NCBI GenBank assembly: GCA_001792895.1
Contig: MARA01000001.1
Coordinates: 372,001-436,000, forward strand
DNA length: 64,000 nt
Source: Lentinus brumalis
Lineage: Eukaryota > Basidiomycota > Agaricomycetes > Polyporales > Polyporaceae
Reading direction: 5' to 3'
The first letter of the stretch is position 1. Every line of letters starts with the position of its first letter. Position numbers and translations under genes: made by a program. Positions 23,728 through 35,006 of the stretch are shown here, piece by piece. Below the pieces are notes generated by a model. The model saw nothing but the letters and a program-made list of their open reading frames with translations, made no database searches and had not been told where the DNA came from.

Positions 23728-25437
23728 ATGATGCCGAGGCCGAATTTCTTTGCTGCCTGTTCAATCATTTCGTGCTTGGCACTCTTGACGAGTGCTGCCT
23801 TCGACATGTCTCGTCCCGATAACGTACGGATATCTCACCCTGCGTTCGTTCCAACATCATCAGCTTACTCTCGTTTCTGCTAGGTGGCGATGTGCGTACC
23901 TGGGGGCGTTGCGCGCACGATCTCACCTCAGATGCTTATGTTGCGATCGCAGGTACTGGGGACAGAAGAGCAAGAGTAGTGTTCCACTGGCCGAGCTATG
24001 CAAGGTACGAGGCACAGCCCGTGTGCTGACGTTCTCCGCGCTGAAGCTGCTGTAGAACCCGAACGTGAACATCGTCCCCATCGGGTTTGTGAGCAACTAC
24101 TTCCCCGACAACAGCTCGATGAAGTTCAACATGGCCGATGTGGGTATCGAGCTCCCGTGACTGTCGCGGCACCGCTGACGCGATTCTTTCCCGCTCAATC
24201 CAGAACTGCGACGCTGAGCACTTCGCATGTCAAGCCTTAGAGCCCGACATCGAGAGCTGCCAGCAGCAAGGCAAGATCTTGTTGATCTCATTGGGTGGCG
24301 GAGATCAGCCAACACCGTGGCAATTCGCGGACAAGGGCCAAGCTGAAGCGTTCGCCAAGTTACTCTATAACAGCTTTCTGGGAGGTAACGATCCGAAGGT
24401 GACGCGGCCGTTCGGGAAAGCCGTGTTGGATGGGTGAGTACCGACTGTTTGACCTTGCATGCACTGCTGTGCTAATCGCCACTGGAAAACTAGCATCGAC
24501 ATAGATCTCGAGAACGGACAGTCTGATCACTTCGACGAGATGATTGCTGCCGTGCAAGCTGCCGCGAAGAGCAACGGTGACCAGAAGAAGTACTGGGTGA
24601 CGGGCGCGCCCCAGTGTGCTCGACCTGAGCCACACCTCGAAACGTCAGTCCTCTTCGCCCCGCGTGCCAGCCAAAGTACTCACGGGCCGCAGCGCGCTGA
24701 AAACGGTCTCGTTCGACGCGCTCTTCGTCCAATTCTGTAGGTCTTTTCCGGCTTCTCCTCGCATAATCGTGTTCATGTAGCGACAGACAACAACGATTGC
24801 GGGCTGGACTCGCATGCGGACATGAGCCGGTTCAACTTCGCCGCCTGGTGAGTTCCAATCGTGCGAGCTCAGATCGACGGCTCCCGACTGACCATTCCAC
24901 GACGTCAGGCACGACCTGATGCAGTCCAGTGGGGTGAACAAGGCCACCAAGCTGTACATCGGAGCCCCGGCCAACTCGTCGGAAGGCAGTCATTACGTCG
25001 ACAGCCCCGTGCTTCAGAAGTACATCGAGGCAACATGGGCCAACTACTCCTCCGCCTTCGGTGGAGTGATGTTGTGGGATGCATATGGCGCGAAAGGTAG
25101 ATGTCCCGTGTACGTCTGACAGCTTGAACCATCTCACGTTCGTCGTGCAGCGAACAACAACTATGATCAGCAAGTCAAGAAGATCCTCAGTGCTGCGACT
25201 AGCAAGGCGGGTGCGACGGCGGCGGATATGCCAGATGCTGCACCTGACACACCGACGACACCAACCATTTCCGCCCTGCCGGTGGACACGGACTCGGCTG
25301 AGGCGACCTCGCTGAACACGGCCGAGTCGGATTCCACTGCCAGCCCGGACACATCTGTTCCGTCCGGGATGTCAGATGTGCATCGTCGCCACCGTTCGCC
25401 ACAAGGACATCCGCACGAAGGTCTCGCTAGGTTCTAG
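23728..25437 (+). CDS. GH18 class III-type chitinase 3, lacking a chitin-binding module
   Basis: Secreted chitinase. The signal peptide begins MMPRPNFFAAC (a second Met at 23731 is also possible) and is followed by AAFDMSRPDN, the 8-nt micro-exon (23884-23891) and YWGQKS. Then come NIVPIGFVSNYF and KILLISLGGGDQ. The catalytic motif is DGIDIDLE, with Ile/Leu swapped relative to its paralogues; the Glu codon is 24510-24512 and all acidic positions are kept. An intron again splits the glycine codon. Later blocks are YWVTGAPQC, FDALFVQF, KLYIGAPAN and [11 protein letters not shown]. After NNYDQQVKKIL comes only a ~60-residue Thr/Ser/Asp-rich tail ending at 25437. The CBM5 of the neighbours is missing, either lost by truncation or never present. 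Confidence 0.88.
23884..23891 (+). other. 8-nt micro-exon of chitinase 3
   Basis: GTGGCGAT lies between GCTAG and GTGCGT and encodes V-A and part of M in DN-VAM-YWG. Confidence 0.8.
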
Positions 25438-26799
25438 CCTCTGATGTTGTCCGCGTCACCTGGGAGGCCTCTTCGGTCGAACGCATTGATTCATTTTGGG
25501 ATAGCGCAGGCGTCCGCGTGGCTGTTGCGGAAGCGGACTGGAGCTCGAGATCGGCGTACCTGGTAGCTGTTGCGTTACCGTCGCAAGGACCCACGTTCAC
25601 ATGGAGGATTATTTTACTCTTTGACCGTAGCTGCGCTACTTCAATGTACCTCGGTTCCTCATGATCATCTTTGACGTCGTCGCACAGTGCTCTCCTGTAT
25701 TTCTCGGCGTCTTGTCAGGATGCGCATGTGTTGCTTGAAAGTGCGCGTATGTCAGCGTACCTGTGCACACTACGTTGTGCTGTTTTTGAGTCTAGATAGA
25801 TCCGCCACCTGTTTACTGGCGGACTTCTACAGGAGAAGGATCCGAATCACGACCGAGCGGCGCATGCTCTCATGGGCGCTACGTCGCTCTCTCTCTCCCC
25901 ACCATCTGGCCAGGTGACCTCTCGTAGCCCACTGCCTCGTAAACCCTGTTCGTCCCATATGGAGAGCCTTCTATCTCATCACTGCTCCCGGAACGTGAAA
26001 ATACACGCTGGTCAACAGAGCAGCTACGACGATAGTATCTCGCATCCAAGACGGCACATTATCTCATGCTGATACGGGAAAAGAGTCGCGACCGTCGCAA
26101 TGCGGTATGCTCGGATGGTCTATCGCTGTAGGTGTATCAATGTCGTGTCTGCGACGTGCAGCTAATCACCGCTGGAGATTACCATGTGCCACGCCTTCTC
26201 AACTTCGCTCATGAAGCGCCAGACAATGCGAGAGTGCGTATCTCCTCTCCGGTCAGCCGGTAGACATCTGGAGTCTCACGACCTTATTCTGTGCAGATGC
26301 GGCTTGCGGGCGATATGTTCGTGACAGACATATCGCGGCACTCTAGTGTTCGGTTCAACACGGGTTCACCGACATATGCTCGCCAGCCGTCGCGCCGCAT
26401 GGACATCGCACTTCCAAGGTCCTTCTGTCCAGCACGCTTGGGTCAGATACTGCTCAGGCGCTCCCGATACGCAGCCTTTCAGCGTGCGGGTCAGATCGTC
26501 ACCCAATGAGATCTCGCCTCCGCCGCTGTGTGCGCGGTTGCCCATGCGGATCCATGCGGTCATCGAGGCTCGGGTCGATCTCCTCGAGCGAGGTTGTTCA
26601 CGCGTCTGCTGTGCGTGTTCCTGCATCATTGTGTCCATGGGGAACACTGAATAGCTTACTGTTGGGGCATGTTCTCGCCTTCTAGTGCGCTTGCGGCGCG
26701 ATAAAAAGGCCCGACTATCGCGCCTCGGTGGTCAGGCAAGGGTTACTCCCCTCACCGGTTCTACTATCCATAGTACTCTTGGCAACTTAGCGGTATACC
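25438..26799. other. Intergenic, upstream region of chitinase 4
   Basis: No gene is recognised over about 1.35 kb; there are only short overlapping frames. A good TATA-like element (ATAAAAAGG) occurs at 26701-26709, about 100 bases before the chitinase 4 start codon. Confidence 0.5.
26701..26709 (+). promoter_or_regulatory. TATA-like box of chitinase 4
   Basis: ATAAAAAGG lies 91 bases upstream of the start codon at 26800, in otherwise GC-rich DNA. The spacing is usual for a fungal TATA element with a short 5' leader. Confidence 0.5.
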
Positions 26800-28622
26800 A
26801 TGGCTTCTCTGGGGCTAGCTTCCGCTCTCTCTGTCCTTGCAATCGGAGCACTCCGGGGTGCCGCCTTCGATATCTCAAGGCAGGACAACGTAGGTCACTA
26901 GCATTCTCGTCTATACGTCCCCGCTGACAGACTGGGGTCCTCAGGTTGCCATGTGAGTGCGATTGCGTAGATGTCGTCTGATCATGGGATGACGAGGGCT
27001 GCACAGCTACTGGGGCCAGAATTCCTACGGCGCCACGCACTCCGACCAAGCCAACTGGCAGAAGACCCTTTCAACCTACTGTCAGGTTTGTCGTCCACTG
27101 CTTTCGTCGTTGACCTATGCTCATCAACTTGATATCAGGATGACTCGATTGATACGATCCCTCTTGCATTCCTGAACGTCTTCTTTGGAGCTGGTGGGGC
27201 TCCATCTCTGGATCTTGCCAACGTACGTCTTCGTCTACTTGCATGACTCAAGTATAGCGAAATATTCAATCTTCTCGTGCCACGCAGATCTGCAATGCGG
27301 TAGATGACTCGGTCTTCCCTGGGACCAGCCTTCCCCAATGCAGCTTCCTGGCTTCCGATATCCAATTCTGCCAGTCTAAGGGCAAGATTGTTACGCTCTC
27401 TCTCGGTGGTGCCACCGGCGCGGCGAGCTTCTCGTCCGACGCCCAAGCGTCCGCCTTTGGTGACACGATCTGGAACATGTTCCTCGGCGGTTCCAGCTCC
27501 ACACGGCCTTTCGGCGCCGCCGTCCTCGACGGCATTGACTTGGACATCGAAGGCGGAGGAACGACTTACTTCGCCACGTTCATCAACAGGATCCGCACTC
27601 TTGCAGCCGGCTCGCCCAAGAAGTACTACTTCACCGCTGCGCCGCAGTGCCCGTTCCCTGATGCTTACCTTTCAACGTAAGTCTGTGCTCGGGCTGACCA
27701 ACTTTGCGCGTGCTGAGCGGTGAGCTTCGATAGGGTACTCAACGCCGTCGCTTTCGATGCCGTATATGTCCAGTTCTGTAAGCTTCTCTTGTACTTATGA
27801 GTTGATACATCAGCCTGACTTCCTTGCCAGACAACAACTACTGCGGTGTCATCAACTATCCTAACTCTAATGACTGGAACTTCGACCAATGGTGAGACGC
27901 CTCGTCCTGTTCACAGGAACAGATTGAACTCACCGATCCTGTCTGCAGGGACAACTGGGCGAAGACCGTCGCCGTCAACAAGAACGTCAAGATCTATATC
28001 GGCGCACCCGCGTCTAGCACTGCTGGCGGTGGCTACGTCGACCTGTCCACGCTCTCGAACATCGCTCTCTCGACGCGCAGCCAGTTCTCGTCCTTCGGTG
28101 GCGTCATGCTCTGGGATGCCTCGCAAGCCTACGGTTAGTCCAGATCTCTGTTCTATATCTCGGTCGTGTATTGACTATGCGTATACAGCAAACGGCCGCT
28201 TCGACCAGGGCATCAAGAACGCGATCCGTCAGAACGGGAACGGCGGCACCACCTCAACGCCCATCACCGTCTCGACTCCGACGACCAGCAAGACGAGCAC
28301 GACTTCCAAATCGACCACTACTACCACCACCACGAAACCTACCACTACCACGACGTCGCCTGGTTCCACCACGACGGTGTCCTCCGGCAGCTGCGCAGGC
28401 GTCGGATCCTGGGTCGGGAATGTCGCATACAACGGCGGGGACAGAGTAATCTACAACGGCCACCTGTGGACGGCGAAGTGGTGGAGCTACGGCGACACCC
28501 CGGGCGGCGCTGCAGGTGACTGGACGGACAATGGGGTGTGTTCGAGCTTCGCGGCGGCTATCCCCACTGCGCACGTCGCACAGATGTCCGCGAAGTCTCC
28601 CGCTGCGTCCCCTACTGCTTGA
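26800..28622 (+). CDS. GH18 class III-type chitinase 4 with intact CBM5
   Basis: The most canonical of the four. The signal peptide starts [16 protein letters not shown]; then AFDISRQDN, the 8-nt micro-exon (26945-26952) and YWGQNSYG. Next are [11 protein letters not shown] and [16 protein letters not shown]. Unlike its paralogues the catalytic [10 protein letters not shown] is uninterrupted (Glu codon 27549-27551). Then come [38 protein letters not shown] and [11 protein letters not shown] Thr-rich linker (28250-28380) leads to a textbook CBM5: [30 protein letters not shown] and WTDNGVC, with the AKWW aromatic pair intact. About eight introns are inferred. It would be secreted and bind crystalline chitin. 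Confidence 0.95.
26945..26952 (+). other. 8-nt micro-exon of chitinase 4
   Basis: GTTGCCAT between CCTCAG and GTGAGT encodes V-A and part of I in DN-VAI-YWG. Its position matches those of the other three genes exactly. Confidence 0.82.
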
Positions 28623-29199
28623 TCGCATACTTTCCTCGCTCGGTTTTGAGGGTCGCCGCAACGCAGATATATAATTGGCATCATAATGATATTATTGCCT
28701 GAAGGTCCTCTTCATCCCAGACAATTACCACCTACTCCGCCAGCTCAGCCGATCCTCCCTCGCTGGTCGGCTCTGTAAGTAGACCATCGTTGTTGATCAA
28801 AGAACTCACTCGGCTCAAACATTCTCGTCACTGCGTCTGCACCCGAGTTCGTTGCATCCATCGTTCTGCGACCCAGTGTGGTGCTGCGGGCCTTACGCGC
28901 ACGCTCAGGCTGCTGTTCTTCCGCAGATTTGTTCGAAAACTAGACACACGTTCGAAGAACTGGTCGCATCTTGCATTGACCATCTCTCCGCTTTCTGTCT
29001 GGCTACGCCGGGATTCCGGAATAGACTCTGTCGGTTCTCACTGGGGCTGAGCAGGCTGAAGCCTGAGAGAGCCTGAGCGGTCGCAAGCTCATCAGATTCC
29101 CACGAATACAAGCCGCTCGTTCGCTTCGAACTTCCAACATAACCGTCATCACGGTCCCCGCCCACTCGCTCCCTTACCTCTCGCGCATCTCCTTGCAAC
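28623..29199. other. Intergenic
   Basis: 3' region of chitinase 4 and upstream region of the next plus-strand gene. No element recognised. Confidence 0.5.
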
Positions 29200-30844
29200 A
29201 TGTTGTGAGTGTTCTGAAGCGGTAAAGCGTGCGATTGATGAAGTTTCGTCAGGCTCGACGATTTGGTAGAGGATGCGCTCCTCGTCATTGTTGCCCAGCT
29301 CCTGCTGCTAAAGCATAAAGGAGACCTCGCCAACCTGGCCTCTACGTCCCGAAAAATACGCGACTTGTGCTCGCCGATATTGTTCTCTCGCTGTGTTACC
29401 ACATGCAGTGGCCGGAGGGGCATCCCGCCGGAGAGCATCCGACCTTTCGTCCAGTAAGCCCGCATTCGCGCTGCCTCGTTCCATGCCGCTGCTAACGCAC
29501 GCTACGGCTCAGCCATCTCACTTACCTCGGACGCCTAATGGTGGATTATGAAGACACATTTGGTCCGGAACTTCCGTATCTCCCGGTGCTTCGTGCGGTG
29601 ACATTTAACGGTTGCAATTTCTGCGACATTCCTTGGGCCGCGTTCAAGCGTTGCCTCGCCTTGCCGAACGTCACTTCGATTACTTTTGAACCGACTACCT
29701 CGTTTATAGGCATTTTTCCAGCTCCCGAGCACGACAACATGACTTTACAGCCCACCCTAACGGCGTTTACCTATAATCCCGACATCTGGCGCGCCCTCAC
29801 CAAGGACCCATCCCGTTCCGCGGAAAGCCCTCTTGAAAACATATCCTCACGCTTGGCGGATCCATACACTACTGAATACCTATCGCTCTCCCCCCTCATC
29901 TTGCAGATATGCGACAGTGTGCAATCGCTCACGCTGCCCATCGAGATCGCACCATGGGATCGTATGGTCCATCTACGCTGGCCGGAGCTTCGCCGACTGT
30001 GCCTTTCCGGCCAATCCCCCAGTCAGACCGTCTCCTCGCTCCTTTGTGCTTTCATAAACACCTTGCCTCGCCTGACAACGCTTTCCGTCCAGCTCGCCAG
30101 AAAGAACGGACAGGGGCGACTATCCCTTCTAGGCCCACAACACAGTCGTTCTTTCGAGTTGCGTTCTCTCACGCTGGCGTACCCAGAGCCCAACGACGCC
30201 ATCTTCGATATCAACAGCACGTTCCTCACACAACTCTCACTTCGCGACTACCCCCGTTATTACTACCATCTGGCATTCTCCGACGTCGCCCGTCGCTGGT
30301 CTGCGCCTATCCTGACATCGTCCGAGTGTCTGTCGGTCTTAAGGCGGATGGACCTGCCTGCGTTGCACACCTTGGAGCTCGTCTATGAGACCGATGGGGA
30401 TGATGACGATCTTCTAAGGCACATCTCAATCTCCTTCCCTCGTTTGATGCATCTCGAGCTGCACCGCTACCGCCGAGACAGAGCGCAGGTAGTCCCTCAC
30501 GTTCGTGCCTATTTACATACAACGTGCGATCCTCAGTCCACTGATTGAAGTGTCTTCTTCAGACCCATATCGCTGGCATCCTTGCCTCTGCCGTCTCGCT
30601 CCGCACTGTGAACCTCAACCTCGACTTCCATGACGAGGTCAGGCTGTACTCCGAGGATATGCCTGGGAGGGCACGGTGCAAGGATGTACGGGATGCACGT
30701 GGCTGGGAGCTCGCAGATATATTCGAGGCATGTCGGCAGCTAGAGTATGTGGCGCTCCTCACCCACGGCTTAAGTTGCTCTTTATGGCTCCAGTTTCATC
30801 CTCGCCGATGTGCTGACCCTCGATACACCACTGGTTCTATGTGA
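29200..30844 (+). CDS. F-box-like protein with leucine-rich tail
   Basis: Predicted SCF-type adaptor. A five-base first coding exon (ATGTT at 29200-29204), a 46-bp intron and then LDDLVEDALLVIVAQ give an F-box-like start with GDLANLASTSRKIRDLCSPILF, the usual form in Agaricomycete F-box-like families. A second intron near 29455-29512 joins to HLTYLGRL, and the large exon (29538-30548) holds irregular leucine-rich segments such as LRAVTFNGCNF, LTTLSVQLAR and LRSLTLAYPEPN. A third intron around 30490-30563 leads to GILASAVSLRTVNLNLDF and IFEACRQLEYVALL. The 3' end is uncertain: coding character fades after about 30770 and the stop could be at or beyond 30844. Confidence 0.65.
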
Positions 30845-30939
30845 GTGTCGTGCTTTCACATCCAAGCAGCAGCGCTCACACTCATACATAGCGATTCGCC
30901 ACCTCTCCCGCGACTTCCGCAAATGCTCCCGCTCGCCGT

Positions 30940-31674
30940 ATGAGACGGCATACTCGTGTGCTGCGGACCATCACCACAGTGGCCGCAGCAGCCATCGTCT
31001 GCCCATCCGATCGTCGATATATGAGCGCACCGCCCATTGGACCATTATCTTTGTGCAGTGCGTCTCCCCACAGATGGTCATGTTGCGCGTCCTTATGGGC
31101 CGTGAATGGACGAAGGAGGCGGCAGCAGGCACGACGATTCGATTCGCCAACTCCTCATCTCGCGCTAGATTTGACAGCGCTCCATTATCTTTGGTCGGTC
31201 GATTCCCTCGCAGACTGCGATCAATCTTCAGACCTTATCGAAGAATGGCACATCTACCGTCGAGATTGGAGGCGACAGCAAAGTCTGATAGCCTTCTGGC
31301 TTCGTCCGAGACTAGGAGTATGCATGTATCTTACAGGCTGCCGTTCCACCCAAGCCTCTGTTGCGTACCGGTATTCGGTCGGGAACTTTCGCACAAGAAG
31401 GGAAGGCATCACCCTTCACCGTATGGTGAGTCGGACAAGTTGCTTCGAGTTCGCATCATCTGTCTTACAACTTTGGTCACCCAAAACTTCTTCTGGACGG
31501 CCTTCGTGCGGCACGTCCACAGATCCAACGAGCCCTACATTCAGCTTGCCCCTCAGCGCATCAAGGACCACGTCGTACATACGTTCGAAGAGCACCCGTC
31601 TCAAGCTACACGGAAACTTGTCTCCGCGACTCGAGGCCATGTATTCGGGCACAGATGCTCTCAACATGAAGTAA
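30940..31674 (+). CDS. Hypothetical open frame of 244 codons
   Basis: A single open frame with a protein-like middle (HLALDLTALHYLWSVDSLAD, SSDLIEEWHIYRRDWRRQ). It overlaps another plus-strand frame of 294 codons (30810-31694) almost completely, and only one can be real. No domain is recognised. It may be a misread 3' extension of the F-box-like gene, a separate small gene or a remnant. Confidence 0.3.
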   Translation: MRRHTRVLRTITTVAAAAIVCPSDRRYMSAPPIGPLSLCSASPHRWSCCASLWAVNGRRRRQQARRFDSPTPHLALDLTALHYLWSVDSLADCDQSSDLIEEWHIYRRDWRRQQSLIAFWLRPRLGVCMYLTGCRSTQASVAYRYSVGNFRTRREGITLHRMVSRTSCFEFASSVLQLWSPKTSSGRPSCGTSTDPTSPTFSLPLSASRTTSYIRSKSTRLKLHGNLSPRLEAMYSGTDALNMK

Positions 31675-31694
31675 CGCGCGGATACTACAAGTAG

Positions 31695-33047
31695 CCAATA
31701 TTCATCGTCCCAACACACATATCATAGCATCAGTAATCCTAGTACTAAGTCCTCCGACGCGCAGGTACCGCAGTAATCCCGTTTGGCTTTCAATCGCCGA
31801 TATAGGACGAGCTCGTGACTGACCAGGACTACCTCTGCTTCGGGAGCTCCGTGAACTGATTACTCGTACGAAGACCATGTATAGGGTGAGAGGGCTCCCC
31901 CAGCGTCCTCCCATATTCACCTGCGACGCTGTCGGTTGTATATGCGTCCACAAACTGCGCGTACCGCGTGTCTTTGCCTTCCGCGCTCCAAGGACTTGTC
32001 AAGAAGTCCTGCACAGAGCACCGCAGATTGGAAGAGGTGCCGCAATAGTGCCTGAACCCGAAGATGACTTGGCGAACTTCGTCGCATCGTTGTGCCAGAT
32101 GCGAGATCCTGAAGTGTGGCCAGGTTTCCCGCAGCTATGATTGTTCGAACCATGCTGTCCATATGTCATCGATGACAATCTCTGGGAGCACCGTACACGC
32201 GGAGCCTTCAGGGCTCAGTGCTTACTGCCACTGGCCGAAACGGACAAGAAGGTCTAGCCAGTCTACTAGCATTAAACGAAGCGGACGTGCAACGCGAATG
32301 CCAGAATGAGATACACATACACCACAACAAGCAGAGGAGAAACAAGCAATCCGCCACAATTACAGATATCCAGACAGCAGTCCCAGGATCCGAGGTACAG
32401 TAGGTATGAAACATCGATGAGCGGTCATGACGAGTTCGTAAGGGGAGTGAGGACGGTGATACAAGAATTCGGCCCGGAACGACTGAGCAGACAACAAGAA
32501 CAGAAAGCATGCACGAAGTCAGGATGCGAGATGCGGGATGCGAGGGGACGGATGCAGGATTGGATTTGAGTACTGGATATATAAGGATGCAAGATGATCG
32601 ACAAGGTCCAAGAGGCGCGGGTGCAGAGACGTGAGCAACAGACAGAGCAAGATATACGTGTATGGGATTTGTCGCGGAGTGAACTCGAGTCGCAAGGTCA
32701 ATCGCGAAGATTTTGTGATGTAGAAGGGTGCGTCCTGTCCTGCGTGTGCATGATTGCCGGCGGACAGATGGAATAGACGGAAGGAGGAGGTCGCTACGAC
32801 ACGATGGAGACGAAAACGTCGGGAGTCGGGATGAAGGTGAAGAGATGAGCCCGCTACGTCGTACAATCGTGGCTAGACACGCGGTAGGCGTCCGCTGAGG
32901 AGCCACGTATACCTGCGGAGACCGACCAAGTCAGCTCAATCCCAACCTCCACACAGAACAACCTTTTGAGCTGAGAACTCACCGACAAGAAGAGTCCTGA
33001 CATGAATGGGAGAGTACTCGCAAGTATTGACAGCTCGGAGGGGATCA
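31695..33047. other. No supported gene
   Basis: The largest frame (232 codons, minus, 32208-32906) is Ser/Arg/Pro-rich without domain character and is probably chance. The right end carries the 3' flank of the coiled-coil gene of copy A. Confidence 0.5.
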
Positions 33048-35006
33048 GAGGATGTCCACCACGCTCTCCAGGAGGACCTTCGGCTTGAGCAGCAAGTTCC
33101 GTACGACCTTGCTCTCGCTCGCCGCATCGGAGGGCGCATCCCGACTCGCACTCCGGCTCACGCTCACGCTCACACCCCCACTGGCCACCCCGTTCACGCC
33201 CACCCCGCCCATCGCGACCGGCCTCGCAGCACTCGAGCCGGTGACCATCCCATCCCCATCCACGCTCCCCTCCTTCTCTTCCTCCGGTAAGCGACGCTCG
33301 AAGGCCAGCCCGAGCTCGACCGTGCACAGAACACGGCACTGCTCGCTGCAGTACCCCGCATACACGTTCTCCATCGTGTTCCAGTCGAACCAATGCTCCT
33401 CCGTCTCCTTCTGGCTCTCCCCGCTCTGCGCCCGCTGGACCTCCTTCACCCATTCGCGCTCCTTGCCCTTGCCCCGGTCTGCTCCCGGAGACGTGGGAGA
33501 CGCTGTTGTCTCGGCAGCGGCGGTAGATGCATTGGCCCGACGGCTCGAGCTTGCGGTCTTCGGAGATCGGCAGGGCGGGACCCAGGAGACTTCGAAAAGG
33601 CCGCTGAGGACGCCTTCCTTCACAACGCTAGAAATGCGTTCTGCACGCGCACTTATCCGTGAGAGTGCGCTGCCGAAGCGTGAGCGGAGAGGGTCGCGGT
33701 GCAGTCCGCGAGCATCTGTACACCCGGAGAGGGCGAGGATGGCCAGGATGCCGCGGAGGTTCGCCTCGGTGAGAGTGAGCAGTGGCGGGGGAGGGACGCC
33801 GTGGAGACAATAGAGGCAGGTGCGGAGTTAAAGGGCGATGGGTTGGCAGCATCCGGAGACGGCGGCTCCGAGGACATTCGAGGCCGTGCAAGGAGCGAAC
33901 GTGCATGCTTGTAGGTGAGTGCACGCCAGCGCGACGTTGTCGGTTGCGGTTCTAGATTATTGGGTGAGTATATGCGCATACAGTGATACCCACAACTCAC
34001 CTTCGCGCTGCATGCGCTCGAAGATCAGCCTCAGCGCCTCGTCAACCTCGACGGGCAGCCCGTAGCAGAAGGCGTCCATCACCCGCGACACGCACCAGAC
34101 CTGCCACGCCTGCAGCGCGAACTGCACAAGGGTCGGGTCCCCAGCATGCTCGCGCTCTTCCAGCAGCTTCAGCATCTCCTTCCCCAGTGCAGGCCCGACG
34201 ATCTCCCTATCGCGCTCCTTCGCCGCACTCGGTGCATGTGTGTCTGCACGGAGCGACGGCGCGAATTCATCCGCGATCGAAGCCGCGAGCTGGAGGATCT
34301 CCGCGTTGAGATCAGCTAGTGCCTGGAGCAGCTGCGCCCCAGACCAGTCGTCCGTCTTGGACAGGAACGACTTGAGCGAGGCGAGCTCCTCTGCTTGCGA
34401 GAGGATGACCTGTCGCGCGTCGGCGTACGTGGCGCGTAGGGACGTGTAGAGCACCCGCAGCCGTCTGGGGTCTGCCAGAGCAGCCTCGGCGGAGTGCTGC
34501 GCAGCTTGCGTTAGTACGGGTGTCTGGGATGTGGAGGCTTCTGACGATGCGCGCGAGTGTGTGCGGGAGACGGGAAGGGCGATGGAGGCGGGGTCGGGTG
34601 GGGATGCGGGGTACGACAGCGACTGTGGGGTGCGGTCTGACGACGACGGGGCAGGGAAGGCAGCAGCGCTGAGCGTAGATAGCTCTTCGCGGGTCGCGCG
34701 AAGCTGCTCCAGCAGGCTCTCGTTTTCGCGTTCGAGGTGTTGTATGCGCTGGCGCAGCTGCTCGCGTTCGCGCTCGTGTTCCGAGCCACGGGGTTCCTTG
34801 GACTTCCCCCTCCCCCGTTCTCTGTCTCTCTCCCGCCTTCCTCCGGTGTCGCGCTCGCGGTCCTTATTCTTGTCGTGATCCTTGCGCGAACTGTGATGGT
34901 GATGACTCGAACGCGAACGGCGGATGTGTTCTGGAGGATCCGCGAGGTCGTCGATGATGCGCACTGGCGGGAGGATCCAGTCGACAAAGTCCCAGAAGGC
35001 GTTCAT
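33048..35006 (-). CDS. Coiled-coil protein, duplicate copy A (full-length C-terminus)
   Basis: Unrecognised family. The chosen start (35006) opens MNAFWDFVDWILPPVRIID; an in-frame Met at 35117 is an alternative but adds only low-complexity residues. A His/Arg-rich basic stretch with RERDRERGRGK repeats is followed by a strong heptad coiled coil (REREQLRQRIQHLERENESL, in a 45-residue helix). A Ser/Pro linker comes next, then a helical domain (LRVLYTSLRATYADARQVIL, AEILQLAASIADEFAP, LIFERMQREG). After an intron the C-terminal part has LTEANLRGILAILALSGC, VVKEGVLSGLFEVSW, HWFDWNTMENVYAGYC and ends KPKVLLESVVDIL at 33048. The second copy is at 43.5-45.7 kb. Retention of a long frame in both copies argues for a functional gene. 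Confidence 0.65.

Noticed and set aside
32208..32906. 232-codon minus-strand open frame
   Set aside because: Ser/Arg/Pro-rich composition, no domain, no splice context; GC-rich DNA gives such frames by chance.
33052..33813. 253-codon plus-strand frame, also found as part of a 363-codon frame at 43415-44506
   Set aside because: Repeats in both duplicates only because the DNA is duplicated; it is antisense to the coiled-coil gene, whose motifs and splicing are more coherent.
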